A stretch of 64,000 nt of DNA from Verpa conica (Eukaryota; Ascomycota; Pezizomycetes; Pezizales; Morchellaceae), in assembly GCA_033030425.1 (NCBI GenBank), contig JAUFSD010000012.1, forward strand, positions 744,001 to 808,000. The letters run 5' to 3'. The notes under the pieces were generated by a model. That model saw only the letters and a program-made list of their open reading frames with translations. It searched no databases and was not told the origin of the DNA. Within the stretch, counting starts at the first letter, position 1. Each line of letters opens with the position of its first letter. Below, piece after piece: positions 25,736-37,214 of the stretch. A program made the position numbers and the translations under genes.

Positions 25736-26922
25736 CTAAAATATTATTCACTAAACCAGAAGTATAAATAAACCAGGTAGATCATTGATAGACTAGGCCG
25801 GGGCTCCATAGATATGATTATACTTTGTGGTCCTTATTACTAAAGCTCTAGTTCATCTAAAAATATTTACTAGGACTGACTACAGCCGTGGTCTGTCCGA
25901 TAATTGGATGTGGGGCGGACGGACTGCCCCGCTGCAAACATCGAAATTTACAGGTATTTAATTAATGCCTAAGGGGGCATTTGGCGAAGTCTGACTTATA
26001 ATATGTATTTATATCATTCCTGGTGTAGAGGTTCGGTTGCAGCACATACATAGAGGGGTAGAATTTATTTTGTTAATAGCTGATAAACATATTTGTTTCT
26101 AACTCGTACTCGGGGTAGAAAATAAGCACCTGGAGATGCAGGCCTATGTTAGGAGACATCGATTGGATACAGAGACATTCCCGTTTAAAGTATACCCATT
26201 CATTGGTGAGAATATATACCAGTGCTAATGACAAGTGCCAAGAATTGTCTTTGGGCAGCTCCTTGGTGCAGGCTTGTGGTTAGCCTACAAAATAGTATGA
26301 GGTACCGAATTATTGAACTATCGAGGGTACCAAAGAACTATTGGTATGGTACTAGATTATTAATGGGTTACTTGAGGGCTATTGTTGAGGTACATTCCAA
26401 ATAGCCTACAAGGCAGTAGCTATAAATGCAGGCAGAGATTTAAATAGTCTAGGAAATTTTTACTAAGCAGCTTGACTATATACATGTCTAAGCCCCTACT
26501 ATTCAATTTTTTCTACTCTAGTATACTCAATAATCAATAGTCAATCCGTAGTACCCCTCTAATGGTCCTGTATATACCTCATCGCTACACGTACTAGTTG
26601 TTGGCTTCTAAAATTATCCATGCATTTGCGTAGTAACCAAAAAAAACTCTACATTTAAAGTATTACACTAGAAACTACGCTAATACATGTATTATAGGTA
26701 CTATAATATGGAAGCGTAAATCAGTTAAAAATATGTTTACTATCAGCGGTAAATTACAGTATAGAAACGCTAGATTCCAGCACCTTGTACCTAGGTCAAG
26801 TACTCCTAATTAGCATTAGTTAATTTAATTAGGTGACAAAGTGACTAGGCCACTAGAAAGGTAAGCCACTCTCATTAATACCCAAGGGCCTGTCTCAATC
26901 AATTATTTTTAACTCAAGTAAA

Positions 26923-27169
26923 GTACTTGCTAAAAAAAAAGATGGCTCGGGGGTGAACTTAGCGACCTAACACCCCACAAAAACCCTACCACCACAATAT
27001 AGTAGGAAGCAGGGGAATTTATAGGAAGCTATTTACTGAATTAGTGTAAATTTAAAATCGATCAGCCTTCTTAAATAAAGCCAGATTCTATGTTCAGAAG
27101 GTTTGTTGTTGGTGGGTACCATGGTTGCTAGGTTTACCCCCGAGCCATCTTTTATTTTTTAGCAAGTAC
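26923..27169. mobile_element. MITE-like element with long terminal inverted repeats
   Basis: A ~247-bp element beginning GTACTTGCTAAAAAA and ending TTTTTTAGCAAGTAC. The inverted repeat continues inward through GATGGCTCGGGGGT at left and ACCCCCGAGCCATC at right, about 40 bp with few mismatches. No ORF. The terminal sequence is unlike the CAGT...CTATAAG family that abuts it on the right, so this is a second MITE family. Target duplication is not clear. Confidence 0.75.
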
Positions 27170-27173
27170 AGAG

Positions 27174-27408
27174 TACAGTAGGCCCTCCCTATAAGAATAC
27201 GCTTGGGACCGAACCTCAGTACCCTTATAAGATGAATATTCTTATAAATAGAGAAAATGACTTTGTTGATCTAGTTGAGACTAAGAATGCATATTCTTAT
27301 AGAGTGGTTATTCTTTTTTTTTTTTTTTTTTGAATCAAGTGATTTTATTGTTCTGGGTAAGAGTGGTTATTCTTACAGGCAGTATTCTTATAGGGAGATT
27401 GCAATGTA
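27174..27408. mobile_element. MITE copy 3, TA target site, with internal insertion
   Basis: Left end CAGTAGGCCCTCCCTATAAG and right end TATAGGGAGATTGCAATG form the terminal inverted repeat, flanked by TA on both sides. It is a member of the same family as copies 1, 2 and 4. A 44-bp poly(T)-bearing insertion with a 15-bp target duplication lies inside (27316-27359). Confidence 0.8.
27316..27359 (-). mobile_element. Tiny 5'-truncated retro-insertion (poly-A tail, 15-bp TSD)
   Basis: The 15-mer AGAGTGGTTATTCTT occurs at 27301-27315 and again at 27360-27374. Between them are 16 T residues and 28 further bases. Read on the minus strand, this is a short 3' end containing AATAAA about 13-16 nt ahead of an A16 tail. 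That is the signature of target-primed reverse transcription of a polyadenylated RNA (LINE or LINE-mobilised transcript). The source RNA is not identifiable from 28 bases. Confidence 0.7.
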
Positions 27409-28868
27409 CTGGATTCAGCGAAAATAGCATGTACAAGCCCTGGAATCTAGCATTTTTATACTTTAATTTACCACCAGTGGTAAACAACCTTTGACCAATT
27501 TACGCTTCAATACTTTAACTCTTGAGAGTTGTAGAGTAATAGTATATGTAGTGTGAGTATGTTCTATACAAAATACGGCTACTACCTAAATATACAGTTA
27601 ATTAATTTTGGAAGCTAGCTAATAGCGCAGCCTCAAAGACCGTAATTTAACTCTCGGTTATACAGTACCCACATAAAATATCGGGTTCAAACAAGTATTA
27701 GTATGAAGCTAATGAAATGTATAATCCTAGTATAGTTATATTTTTTTTCGATTTCTAAAGGGTTATACAACATGTTCTTGGTATTTCTTTCCCATATATA
27801 AATTAAGATTGTGCTATGCGAGTACGTAGATATTATTGGATACATGTATCTCCTATGAAGCCCACATTCTCGCCTATAGGAATCGAGTTCTCGGTACTTA
27901 CGCACACCACCGGACTGGTACCCACCTGAATTTCTGAGTGCTTATATTACATACCTCGACTAATATCGAGGCCTAGAAACGAAACTAATGGAATTTTTTT
28001 ATAGAAAAATAGTAATATTTATGATAAAAAATTAAACCTCGTATTCTATCTCTATATCTTACATACACCACTAGGACTCCAGAGCGCTGGAGAGAAGGGG
28101 GGGGTTGTAACGCTATTTTATATACTTTTAGGTACTCCGTTCTGGGCGTGAGGTCTCCTATCGTGTACTAGTTTTATATAGTAACACATAAACTTGTAAC
28201 AGAGGGGAAAGGGGGGTCTCGTCTTGAGTTTGTCAAGGGAGTATATATACTCTACCCTAAGTGATACTATATCTAAACGTTATTAGTAGTATAGTAGACC
28301 GAATGCTACTTCTATTCTTTCTATAACTTGATGTATCGAGCAGGTCCTGGCTCTAATAATCATGACTGTTTGGTGGGAGTGGGCTTTTTTTGTAGAGGAG
28401 GAGAGGGGAGGTTAGCACATTCGACGTGTAATTAATTGCGAGAGAGATAAGCGCTTATAATTATACAGTGGTCTAATTACCGGCACGCATACGGTCAAGA
28501 ACGGTTCCTGCATTTGGTAACAAGAACACAACACTTGCCCTAATAGATTACAGTAGTGGTTTATGCTACTTAGTGCTTATTATTTATCATTGACGGGTTA
28601 GCGTTGTGACTGTCATTCCCCCAGTATATTTGTCTTGCCCTAGTCTTGGCGGCGCACACAGCAGTTCACAGCATCACGAAATCCAACATCACTCGACAAA
28701 GCCAACATTAACGACCAACCGCTAGTAACTCTACCAAGAACACGATATTCAACCACGGTTCAACCCCTCGAGGTAAGCTACAACTTTTTCTAGGAGGAAT
28801 AGGCAACTGTAAATGACCTTGAAGGTTGAGAAGCTGACAAAGGTTACGAATTTTTAGCAACTCATAAA

Positions 28869-29677
28869 ATGCCTGAGTCAAACCACCGATGCAAGTCTAA
28901 TTCTTGATAATGATCCTTAATTTGAGACCTCAAAAGATTTGACTAATTAATTATGTGTAGTGTATGTCAAGGTAATGAGCCATCACCCCGAGCCCTGTGA
29001 ATTCCCCTACATACTCTACCCCTAACCACAACACGAACTATACCTTGAGCATGGGATCCGGAGGATTGGTAATGGGGCTTCGTGGGCTTATGGAATTCGA
29101 GTGAGAGCTCATGGACTTTATTTCATGGCTTCAGACAGAGGACCTGAGAGCGGAGGGATCAGCAGAGGGAAAGACTGGCAACAGAGTCATATGAAAGATC
29201 TACGACTAATGTTAATTTCTGTGGGAATAGGGAAAGCACCTCTCTTACCAAAGAGGCAAGCGCAACACCAATCCCAACACCTCCCTCATTAAGATTGAGG
29301 GTGCCGATAACCAGAAGGATGCTATTTTCTACTGTGGTACGTTCCCGGTAGCCTTGCCGCTAAGAATACACCTCGAACAGCGGCAATTTGAATTGAGTGC
29401 TGATGAAATATTTGGGAATATAGGAAAGAAAGTAGCCTTCGTTTACAGGGCCTCAAAGGAAATCCGTGGAACTAAGATTAGGGTTATTTGGGGGAAGGTT
29501 ACCAGGCCACACGGAAACAGTGGTGTTGTCCGTGCTAAGTATGATCCCTATGATTACTGCCTAGAGTTACTATAGGGCTAATATGTGACTATTTTTCTGT
29601 CTAGGTTCCGTCATAACCTCCCCCCTAAATCTTTCGGTGCCTCAGTCCGCATCATGCTGTACCCTTCAAACATCTAA
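28869..29677 (+). CDS. RPL33: 60S ribosomal protein eL33 (L33/L35A)
   Basis: Small basic protein of the large cytosolic ribosomal subunit. Reading five inferred exons gives MPESNHRLYVK, then [19 protein letters not shown]..., then [20 protein letters not shown] and [17 protein letters not shown], and finally [20 protein letters not shown]. This is full family length (~107 residues). Exons: 28869-28890, 28961-28971 (11 nt), 29231-29336, 29424-29538 and 29605-29677. The first intron uses a GC donor (GCAAGT), which is the only way to place LYVK, encoded by the 11-nt exon. The start is the first ATG of the conserved frame. The C/T-rich leader and early introns fit a highly expressed ribosomal protein gene. 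Confidence 0.93.
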
Positions 29678-30406
29678 ATCACGAGGGGGGTGTACTGTGT
29701 ATAAGCTGCGAATATAAAAAATTCAAATAGATCAGGGTGGCAACCTTTCCTACTGATCTAAACGAAAAACCTACGTGCATAAAGATTTAAAAAGGGAAGT
29801 GTCGTTGGAGTTTTTTGCGGGAAAAGATCTCGTTTTTTTTACGTGGGTCGGGTTTCAATTTCTATGGGAACACTTTTATATAAAATTCTACATTATATGA
29901 AGGGCTATCTTCAATCCCTGAATATTTCACTGCAGAGGGGTTCTTTAGATAAGCTGCAACCTAGACGTACTAGTACTTGGGATAGCCAACTGACCTGCCG
30001 TGATGTTTGAATCTATTCGTGACCAACTAAGATTATTGACCTATACTTTATACAAACTTTGCGCCTTAGTTGAATCTATATAGGGACTTCTACACAGAGA
30101 AATCACACTCTTTTCGATTTTCTACTGTTCTTGGCTGTCTAACCCATCCACTCGCCAGGGTGCTTCCTCTAATACAGCCCCTATTACTCCTGTCTCCTAG
30201 CCGTCCTCCATACCCTCCACCCAGAAAATTTCTTTGATAAAGATTTTCCCCACAAATTTCTGCTCCTTCTTGCTATTTTCTCCCACCCCCTACCTAGGGG
30301 CTGAGCTTAGTATGAGTTTTGCCCCCCTTTCTTTTTACTACTCCTGATCGCCCTCCACCGTATACTCTCGGGAATTTCTCCTGATATGAGCTTCCCTCTA
30401 TCCTTC
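29678..30406. other. Convergent intergenic region (RPL33 / RnpA-like)
   Basis: About 730 bp between convergent genes. The portion from 30110 to 30406 is C/T-rich on the plus strand, that is, G/A-rich in the 3' flank of the minus-strand gene. No feature was recognised. Confidence 0.4.
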
Positions 30407-30970
30407 CTACTCATACCCTAGTTGTCCCTCTTCCACATTATTCCTACCCCTCACCCCAGACCCAGCTCTTCTTCCATAGCCACCCTTCCGTTGCATATTT
30501 TTACTCTTCTGTCCCAATGCTATAAACTTATCGATGGCTGTTCCAACCTCCTCTTTCAGCTCGTTCCACCCAGTAACCACACTTTCCATCGTAACCCAAA
30601 AAGATAATGTGCCCGTTAAACGCTCCTTACTAATCACTGTTTCGTTCTCCGTAACGTTCAGTAGCTCACCACCTTTCCCATAACCCCGCTCATTCAAAGC
30701 TTCATATGCCGCCTCGCGGACTCGGCGCACAGCTTTATTACGGACGACCGAATGTTTTGAGACCTTCTTTTTTGTTGCCACAGCGTTGATTGTAAACCGG
30801 GGTGCATGTGTTTCTTCGACCTCGAGCCGCTTGAGGACTTTGTAGTGGAGAGGATGGTAGGGGTTTGAGACTACGTTGGGGTCGATAACAATGACTGTAG
30901 TGAGGCTGTGTAATAGGCCAAAGCTTTTGCTAGTGATTAGCGGCCGGAGACCTTTGCCGACTGAACCCAT
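30407..30970 (-). CDS. RnpA-like (bacterial RNase P protein fold) small basic protein
   Basis: Uninterrupted 187-residue protein starting MGSVGKGLRPLITSKSF. The middle carries PRFTINAVATKKKVSKHSV followed directly by VRNKAVRRVREAAYEAL. That spacing closely resembles the RnpA signature of bacterial RNase P proteins (RxGxxVxKK...RNRxKRxxRE). The tail is rich in G, R and K (KGGYGRRAGSGVRGRNN). If the resemblance is homology, the likely role is RNA binding, perhaps as a protein partner of a mitochondrial RNase P RNA. The N-terminus is basic and poor in acidic residues, compatible with but not proof of a mitochondrial presequence. The motif is visible; homology and function are inferred. It could also be another mitochondrial RNA-binding protein. 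Confidence 0.5.
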   Translation of the reverse strand: MGSVGKGLRPLITSKSFGLLHSLTTVIVIDPNVVSNPYHPLHYKVLKRLEVEETHAPRFTINAVATKKKVSKHSVVRNKAVRRVREAAYEALNERGYGKGGELLNVTENETVISKERLTGTLSFWVTMESVVTGWNELKEEVGTAIDKFIALGQKSKNMQRKGGYGRRAGSGVRGRNNVEEGQLGYE

Positions 30971-31161
30971 AGCTTTGATGACTTGGGATGGAGATGGAGG
31001 GAAGTGGGTATCTTACAGGACATTACCCGGTCTTGAAGTACCTTGGCACGTCAATTAGCGAAGAAAGTGATTTCAGATTTTCTCTATACGAAAGAGTGTG
31101 CTCTAGACTTTATATTTGGCGGAGATACTACTTAAGAAAAGCAATAGATTCTTTTGTGCAG

Positions 31162-31958
31162 TTACATTTTTACTGCGGGTGGAGCAGCAGTGGCTATTGT
31201 ACCACATTTCCCACACTTCCTTAAATCATCGCTATCCTTAAATTTATTGACAGCCTCTTTGATTTGGGTTCCTAAGTTTGTGCAGTGGAACGCAGCCTCG
31301 TGAACGATTTCCTTGCATGAAGAGCAGTACCAACGAAGCTTATCGAAGCTTCCCGTGGGTCGCTTTTGTTCAATGACGATACCAACCTACAAATACTGGT
31401 CAGAATATGTTTTAAAGTGGGTCATGAAAGATAAATTACCGTGTCTGCAAATCGGATAGGATTGTGGGGAATGTTCGCTTTTGTCGAAGAAAAACGTCAA
31501 CCAATAGCTAATATTGGGGGTTATAACGCCAACTTAGGGTAGTGGCGTAACCGGTTACTCACGGGGAAGAAGAAACATTTCTCCTTCATCGATGATGATA
31601 TCTTTGAATTCTCTATCTTCGACAACCTTCAACAACATCGCACCCTTGTATTGGTAGAACCACTCAGGTGTCTCGTTGATATGATAGTCATTACGAGCGT
31701 TTGGTCCTCCAACAATCTTTTATTAGATAGTAAGGAAGCAATCGTCAACGGTATATTACTACTTTGTAAAAGTGGGGGCGCGGGAAGACTGACCATAACA
31801 GTCATGTGCTCATCATAAACACAGTAGTTATTGATCGGTGGCTGAAGCAAGTGATTGTTTTCTTTGAGCCTAGTTTTTATGATTAGCTTAGTAACTCAAC
31901 ATGAGTCGAGGGCCTGAACTTACCATTTTGGAATGTTGAGGGGTTGTAAAAGAGACAT
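31162..31958 (-). CDS. BNA1: 3-hydroxyanthranilate 3,4-dioxygenase
   Basis: Cupin-fold Fe(II) enzyme of the kynurenine pathway that opens 3-hydroxyanthranilate on the way to quinolinate and NAD (cytosol). The first exon (31924-31958) encodes [12 protein letters not shown]. Spliced sequence continues [18 protein letters not shown], then [20 protein letters not shown], which contains the His/Glu metal ligands. Then come [20 protein letters not shown] and, later, [20 protein letters not shown]. The C-terminal rubredoxin-like Cys site is WYCSSC and KCGKCG, ending ...TAAPPAVKM. There are four or more short exons. All motifs are present and length is normal (~175-180 residues). Divergent from the CTR copper transporter, with start codons 286 bp apart. 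Confidence 0.93.
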
Positions 31959-32244
31959 TACGTTTCTTTAGAAGCACTGTTTTGTCTTGTAGGTGGTCGG
32001 GTGAGGTGCTGGGGACCAGTGTAACTATCATGCCATCCACGTTGCAACTTGCGCTTGGGTTGGTACAGAGCCGCACTGGGTACGACCCCCGAGTAAACGT
32101 TGAGTCTGATTGAGCAAGATAGAGCACATATTACCCGGCCTTATTGTTGATGCCTCACCCATGCTCCAGGCACTGGGTTGTATATTTGGATATCACCCAC
32201 TCCATACCTACCAAATCAACAACCTACACCCAGAAAAATCGATA

Positions 32245-33015
32245 ATGGACTACTCACACAATATCATTCCAAGGCACGATATGAGCAGTCATGAAATGGG
32301 AGGTACGAACTATCGTTGTCAAATGAGCATGCTATTCACTTGGAATACCGAAAACCTCTGTCTAGTGAGCTTGGCCCCAGGAATACCCCTTTAGCAGCAG
32401 AAGGTATAACGCTGAGCAGGTCTTCCGCTGGTGGCACGTTTCTAATACGTTAACACTAATTTTCTCTCTCCTCGGGGTTATCGCTCTTTCGGCTGGATAT
32501 GAATTTGTGCGCGAACTTTCCCGCCGCTACGAAGCCCGTGTCGACGCTGAGAATGCAAGTCTTAGTACATCAGGTATGTGGTATTAATTCTATCTATAAC
32601 TCTTCCTAACAAAGACCCCTGAGATATCGGTATTGCGTGCGAGGTCACGGTCATATCTCTGACGTTTTAAGATGAATCGAGCTCATTAATACCAGGGAGG
32701 AATATCGCGTTGGTATCTAAGAGAGGCCGCCTTGGAAAGGCAATTTTCTACGGGGTTCAGGTCTTTTATTCGTTTTTCATCATGTAAGTATTCACATTTC
32801 CCTTGCTCCAACAAAGTTTAGAAAATCCTCCCCTTTCCCATTCTCAAGGGACAGCCTTCTAACAAGCTGTGTGCACTGTTAACCAATAATACCTTTTAAG
32901 GCTTTTGTTTATGACCTACAATGGATGGGTAATGATCGCAGTAGCTGTAGGGGCTTCTTTGGGATATTTCATATGGGGCGGAGCCTCAGCCACGAAATCT
33001 ATTGCATGTCATTGA
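32245..33015 (+). CDS. CTR-family copper transporter
   Basis: High-affinity Cu(I) uptake or vacuolar copper export channel of the Ctr family (trimeric, three TM). The start at 32245 gives a Met/His-rich N-terminus (MDYSHNIIPRHDMSSHEMGG), then CQMSMLFTWNTENLCL, and after a short intron VFRWWHVSNT with TM1 (LIFSLLGVIALSAGYEF). The cytosolic loop SRRYEARVDAENAS follows. The last exons carry GRLGKAIFYGVQVFYSFFIM, then MTYNGWVMIAVAVGASLGYF. These provide the MxxxM copper-selectivity pair in TM2 and the small-residue packing motif in TM3. The protein ends SIACH with a C-terminal Cys-His, as in many Ctr proteins. An in-frame ATG at 32110 would add 45 residues lacking Ctr features. Three or four introns are inferred. 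Confidence 0.88.
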
Positions 33016-33503
33016 TAGTAATACCGGTGCTGGGACAGCTGTTCTTATGAGTGGTGTGTAGTTTGTATGGGCTTTGTGTAAGCCTACTTAGTAGTAAGGA
33101 ACAAAGAAAGAAGTGTTAGGTGGTACCTGAAGGGTGTTTCATGAATTAATTTTCTTTTACATAAGTATGTCAGTTTTAGTAAAAAGCTGATTCCAATAAT
33201 CTTGTAGCTTTAACCACAATTGAAATACATAATAGGGCACCGAGCTCAGCAGTTCTTTAGAGTATAGCCAAGTAGACCTAGTGAGTTAAAGACCAAATAA
33301 GGAGCTGTACATTAGAAACATATTTTTCTCCACTAGAAACAAAAGGGCGAGAAGGCAATAAGGATAAAACTAGCCAAGAATGATCATATATATTACGATT
33401 AACCTCATAATGTTGCTAGTTACCACTAAATGTAGTTATCCATGACAGGTATTACCACAGCTCTAGGACCCCACTCTACTTTCTTAGCCATCACGAACCC
33501 GAA
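33016..33503. other. Convergent intergenic region (CTR / PhoD-like)
   Basis: About 490 bp, AT-rich, between two convergent genes. No feature seen. Confidence 0.4.
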
Positions 33504-36500
33504 TCAAATCCAACCACCATGTCCACCGCTATGATCACCCCGTTCCCTGGCGGGCATATCGCATATGAGAGTTGGTACAATCAGTTTGTAAGGCCTTGTA
33601 TTACCAGATGGGTCCTTCTGGTTCACCTCCATCCTTAATATCACGTCCAGGGCATCTTTCTTCGTTCCAGGGTGTTCACTTTGGCCTATGCCGATATTGA
33701 CTCTCTCCAACCCTGCAACTGTCATATTGATAGCTGAATCTGACTTTTGTGGTTTTCTGAAGGTACTATTCCTAATTTTCGAGAATGTTGAGCGTTTGAT
33801 AGGCTTCTTCTCGCCTAGAGAAGTCTCGCCTTCTATGTATTCTCTAATCATAGCATAGTTTCTCCCTGAGAGACTCTAGTGATTAGCCTCAGATTTCTAT
33901 AAAAGGCGATTTTTTCACGCACTTGGTAGAAGTCGCTTGTTGTTTCGAGGTTTCCCATCAACATCGGTGTCGAAAATTGGATACATGTCCTCATCCGTTT
34001 GGTAGTTTAAGTGGTGAATTTTGTTTCTCTTATTGAGAACATCAGCCATTGCTAATAATTAAGTTAGTAAAATTATCAACAACCTGAGATAGAGAGTAGA
34101 AATTACTATTTGGAGGCGGGGTGTTAACAATTGCCGAAGAAATGACGTTAGGCATATATCGATGGTCATTCTCCCGTAGAATGTTGAGCTTTGGGTTTGA
34201 ATAAAATTGGCCGATACCAGCAAGGTGAACATCGCCACTGGTAAGTGTTAGGATTAATCCCTATCACAGCGGGTCTCCGGGGGCTACCCAAGAATTGTGA
34301 TGCGAACGGACTTCTCCATTGCAAACGCCTGTAGTTGTTGGATGAACTAAGAAAAATTACTAAACATTAGAATTCATCTGTAGATATGTTGCACAAAAAG
34401 AACTGACCCAATTTCTTTCAGCCTTGTGATTTTTGGCCGTCCAATGATCATCAAGATCATCTAGAAGTTCGACACTACCTGTATACATGATTCATTAGCC
34501 ATATTTCTATATGTTGTTAAAGTGGGTAAAAACCATCAAAGCTATTGATAAAACCACCAAGATATCCCATGCGTCCGAGAGCCTTGAGAGGGTCCATCAA
34601 TCGTGAAGTCATCCTGATCATATTATTAGTAACGGGTATATACTACTTAATTTAAAACTTACAAATTTTCAAGCCAGACTAGTCTAGGATAGGCAATTGG
34701 AACCCCTAAAAGGACAATTAGGTGTTTAGTTTCTCCCCGGATAACCTCCTTTTGAAGCCGATCAAACACCCGACAGTAGCTTTTCTTTGATAAAACAAGG
34801 TCCCTCTAAAAATGAAGGTGTGAGCAATATTCGGAGAATAAAAGCTAGAAGTTGGGGTACGAACCATTCTCTCGGTCCTACAATCTAAACCCAGGAATGC
34901 AACCTTCCTCCCAAGAAACATAAAGCAGCTCCTACTCAATTCTGTGATATATGGACCCCGTGTAGCACCAAGCAGCCAACTTGGCTCATTCTCTTCTTTT
35001 TCATCCACAATACTTTGGTGCTGGAATAGAAGATAATACTTAAAGGCTACTGCCCCTAGACCAACAAATACGGGGCAGCTATTGAAGTGATGAGGGTAAG
35101 AGCCAAATCCATCTATAATATCGTGGTCATCCCATATATTTACCATCGGAATCTGTGCATTAGCAACTCCGAAAAGACCTTGAGAGAACCACATGCCTAG
35201 AGAGGTTAGATGAGTGATGGAAAGAAAGATAGATCTAGGGGTCTCACTATATCTTTCGAGATAGAAGTCTTCAAGTTCATCAGCCATCTCATCAGTGAAG
35301 GCAGAATTTGATTTGTGGAACGGATTCTTAATCGCGAGCCATTCTTTAAAAAGCTTCGTTTGCTTAGATACCGCGTCATTATAAACTACAGTTTAGGGAG
35401 TATTTTCAGTCAGCAATATCACTTCATCGCTACAGGGACCAAGCTAACATACGCTGATCACCACCTCCAAGCATAACATGAAATGGCTTTTCCTGATGCT
35501 CCCGCAAAACGTCTCTCCATAGGGGGTCTGGTCCGCAGAAGTCATTTGGATTAACGCTTAAACTAAAGCCGTTGCAACTATGAAACATTATATTCATAGT
35601 TTCTCCCCTTGCAGGAACCCAAAAAGCGATCGAAGGGCCATGATTTATTCGGTAGGCAATCCTGGCTTGTTCATCACCCAATTCTACTTCGATGATAAAC
35701 CTCCAGAATGTGACACCTCTTTCAGAATGCAGTTTTGTAGCTTCAACCTCCTTGTATTTGCCTAAATTTTCACCATCGTTTACCTTTCTAGCCGACTGAA
35801 CTCTCTCTAATGAGTATTCAGCATGAGGAATATATTTCTCCTCTAAAAGTCCCTCTTCAAGTGTTACAGACGTTGGTTGCCGCTTATCTGTCTCTATCGT
35901 AGTCCCAGCTAGTATATCTCTCCCCATGTCCTTAATATCTTTTTCGGGTGCCGACTGAACAAATAATCGTATAAATGGTAGAGAACTATAGTCCGAGTGA
36001 TTATCTGTGGTGATAATCATAATTGATCCACGCCACGTCTCTCGTTCATCTTTTGCGGTGGATTCTTGTGACTTATTCCCATCTCTACGCAGTCCAGTAT
36101 ACCGCAGCAATGGCCCGCATTTAACATTGAGTGGAGGTGAAAATGATGCAGGCGCTGGGGCTGCACGACGTTTAATTGCCGCGATGAATGAAAATATCAG
36201 TTCATCTGTCTTCTCTTCTTTTGTTTGAGGGATACATGTAGAATATAAAGCCTCAGTCAAGGGGCAGGGTGCATTCAAGGATGAAACTGGTTCGGTAATA
36301 ATCATAGTTTTGGGTTCAGAAGCAGATATCTGGCCATCGGTGATGTTTTCAAGAGTATAGTAGGTGGGGGGATTATGGGGAATGGTATTCTTAGCTGCGG
36401 GTGGTTTCGAAGGTTCCGGTACTTCAGAAGAATGGGAAAGGGGAAGTGAGATAAATGGGTATAGGGTGGAAGAAGGGGTATCCAGCTCAATATCTATAGA

Positions 36501-37214
36501 TTCTCCCGGATTGAAATTTCTCATACCGTCATCAGCTTCGGCAGCATCACCTTCATTTGCAGACTCGTCAAGTTCCCCATCCTCAAGAGTCAAATGGGCC
36601 ACCTTGGCATCAAACACATGTTCTCCCGCCACAGCCTGTGTGATCCGAATAGGGTCTCCTCTATTACCATTGCTATCGCTATTTTTTTGTTGCTTTGTGT
36701 GTTGGAATTGATATCCATAGTCGTAGTGGGATTTTCGGCCAACACGGTCACAGCCAAAGTTTGGTTTAGGTAAAGCCTTGGGGATTGTTTGGGGCTTCTT
36801 AGTCCCCCCAGAATTAGAAGTGGCATCATAGTAGCCATCTTTCTCATTATCGTTTGGCTTGTCCTTATGTTTAAGGGGATGAGACATCCTGTATTGATGT
36901 TTGTGCTGCTCTTCATCTCTAAAACCTGGATATACTTTGCTCGATGAAGGGCTAGTAGGGGCATTTGTAAGCCTCGAAGTGATGGTGGTGCTTCGTTGAA
37001 GCCGCTCTTCCTGCCTTTTACTAAGAGAACGCCCCAGGCTCGGAGTATCAGACTCTTCCTTACTGATATGCTTTAGCTCAAGCTCAAGCTTCTGCAACGG
37101 AGAACGGTCGGATGCAAAGCCGATCGAACGAGCAGAAACTGCGTCGGAGGGTTTTCGCAAAGGGTTGAAATGTGAAGGTAAGGGGGTACTAGGTGAGATT
37201 GTTGAGAACGACAT
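33504..37214 (-). CDS. PhoD-like phosphatase domain protein
   Basis: Large fungal protein (~1,050 residues by estimate) with a disordered N-terminal half and a PhoD-like metallophosphatase domain. The N-terminal ~280 residues (from MSFSTISPSTPLP) are low-complexity and rich in S/P/K/D. The domain then shows NPNDFCGPDPLWRDVLR, HVMLGGGDQR, the metal-binding IWDDHDIIDGFGSYP, LGLDCRTER, VPIAYPRLVWLEN and DDLDDHWTAKNHKAER. GDVHLAGIGQFYS and, at the end, RPYKLIVPTLI complete it. The exons 37214-35430, about 35390-34718, and several short ones down to 33504 join through introns of ~50-70 nt. The start at 37214 is the first ATG; the frame is open further upstream but has no ATG. Substrate is unknown; fungal members are often annotated as phosphodiesterases or alkaline phosphatase D-like. 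Divergent from the kexin gene. Confidence 0.82.

Larger units (their letters stand above)
23858..28868. other. Long AT-rich intergenic spacer with MITEs
   Basis: About 5 kb without a convincing gene. Seen within it: short direct and inverted copies of CACTTCGTTCAGGG around 24425-24600, a degenerate tandem tract of CTATAGTCCCC-like units at about 25605-25730, two abutting MITE-like elements (26923-27169 and 27174-27408) and a poly(T)-flanked insertion inside the second. The last ~200 bp form the C-rich leader of the eL33 gene. Confidence 0.5.

Noticed and set aside
24700..28600. CRISPR-like or regular spacer array
   Set aside because: Repeats here are MITE arms and degenerate short tandem units without regular spacing; the window is eukaryotic.
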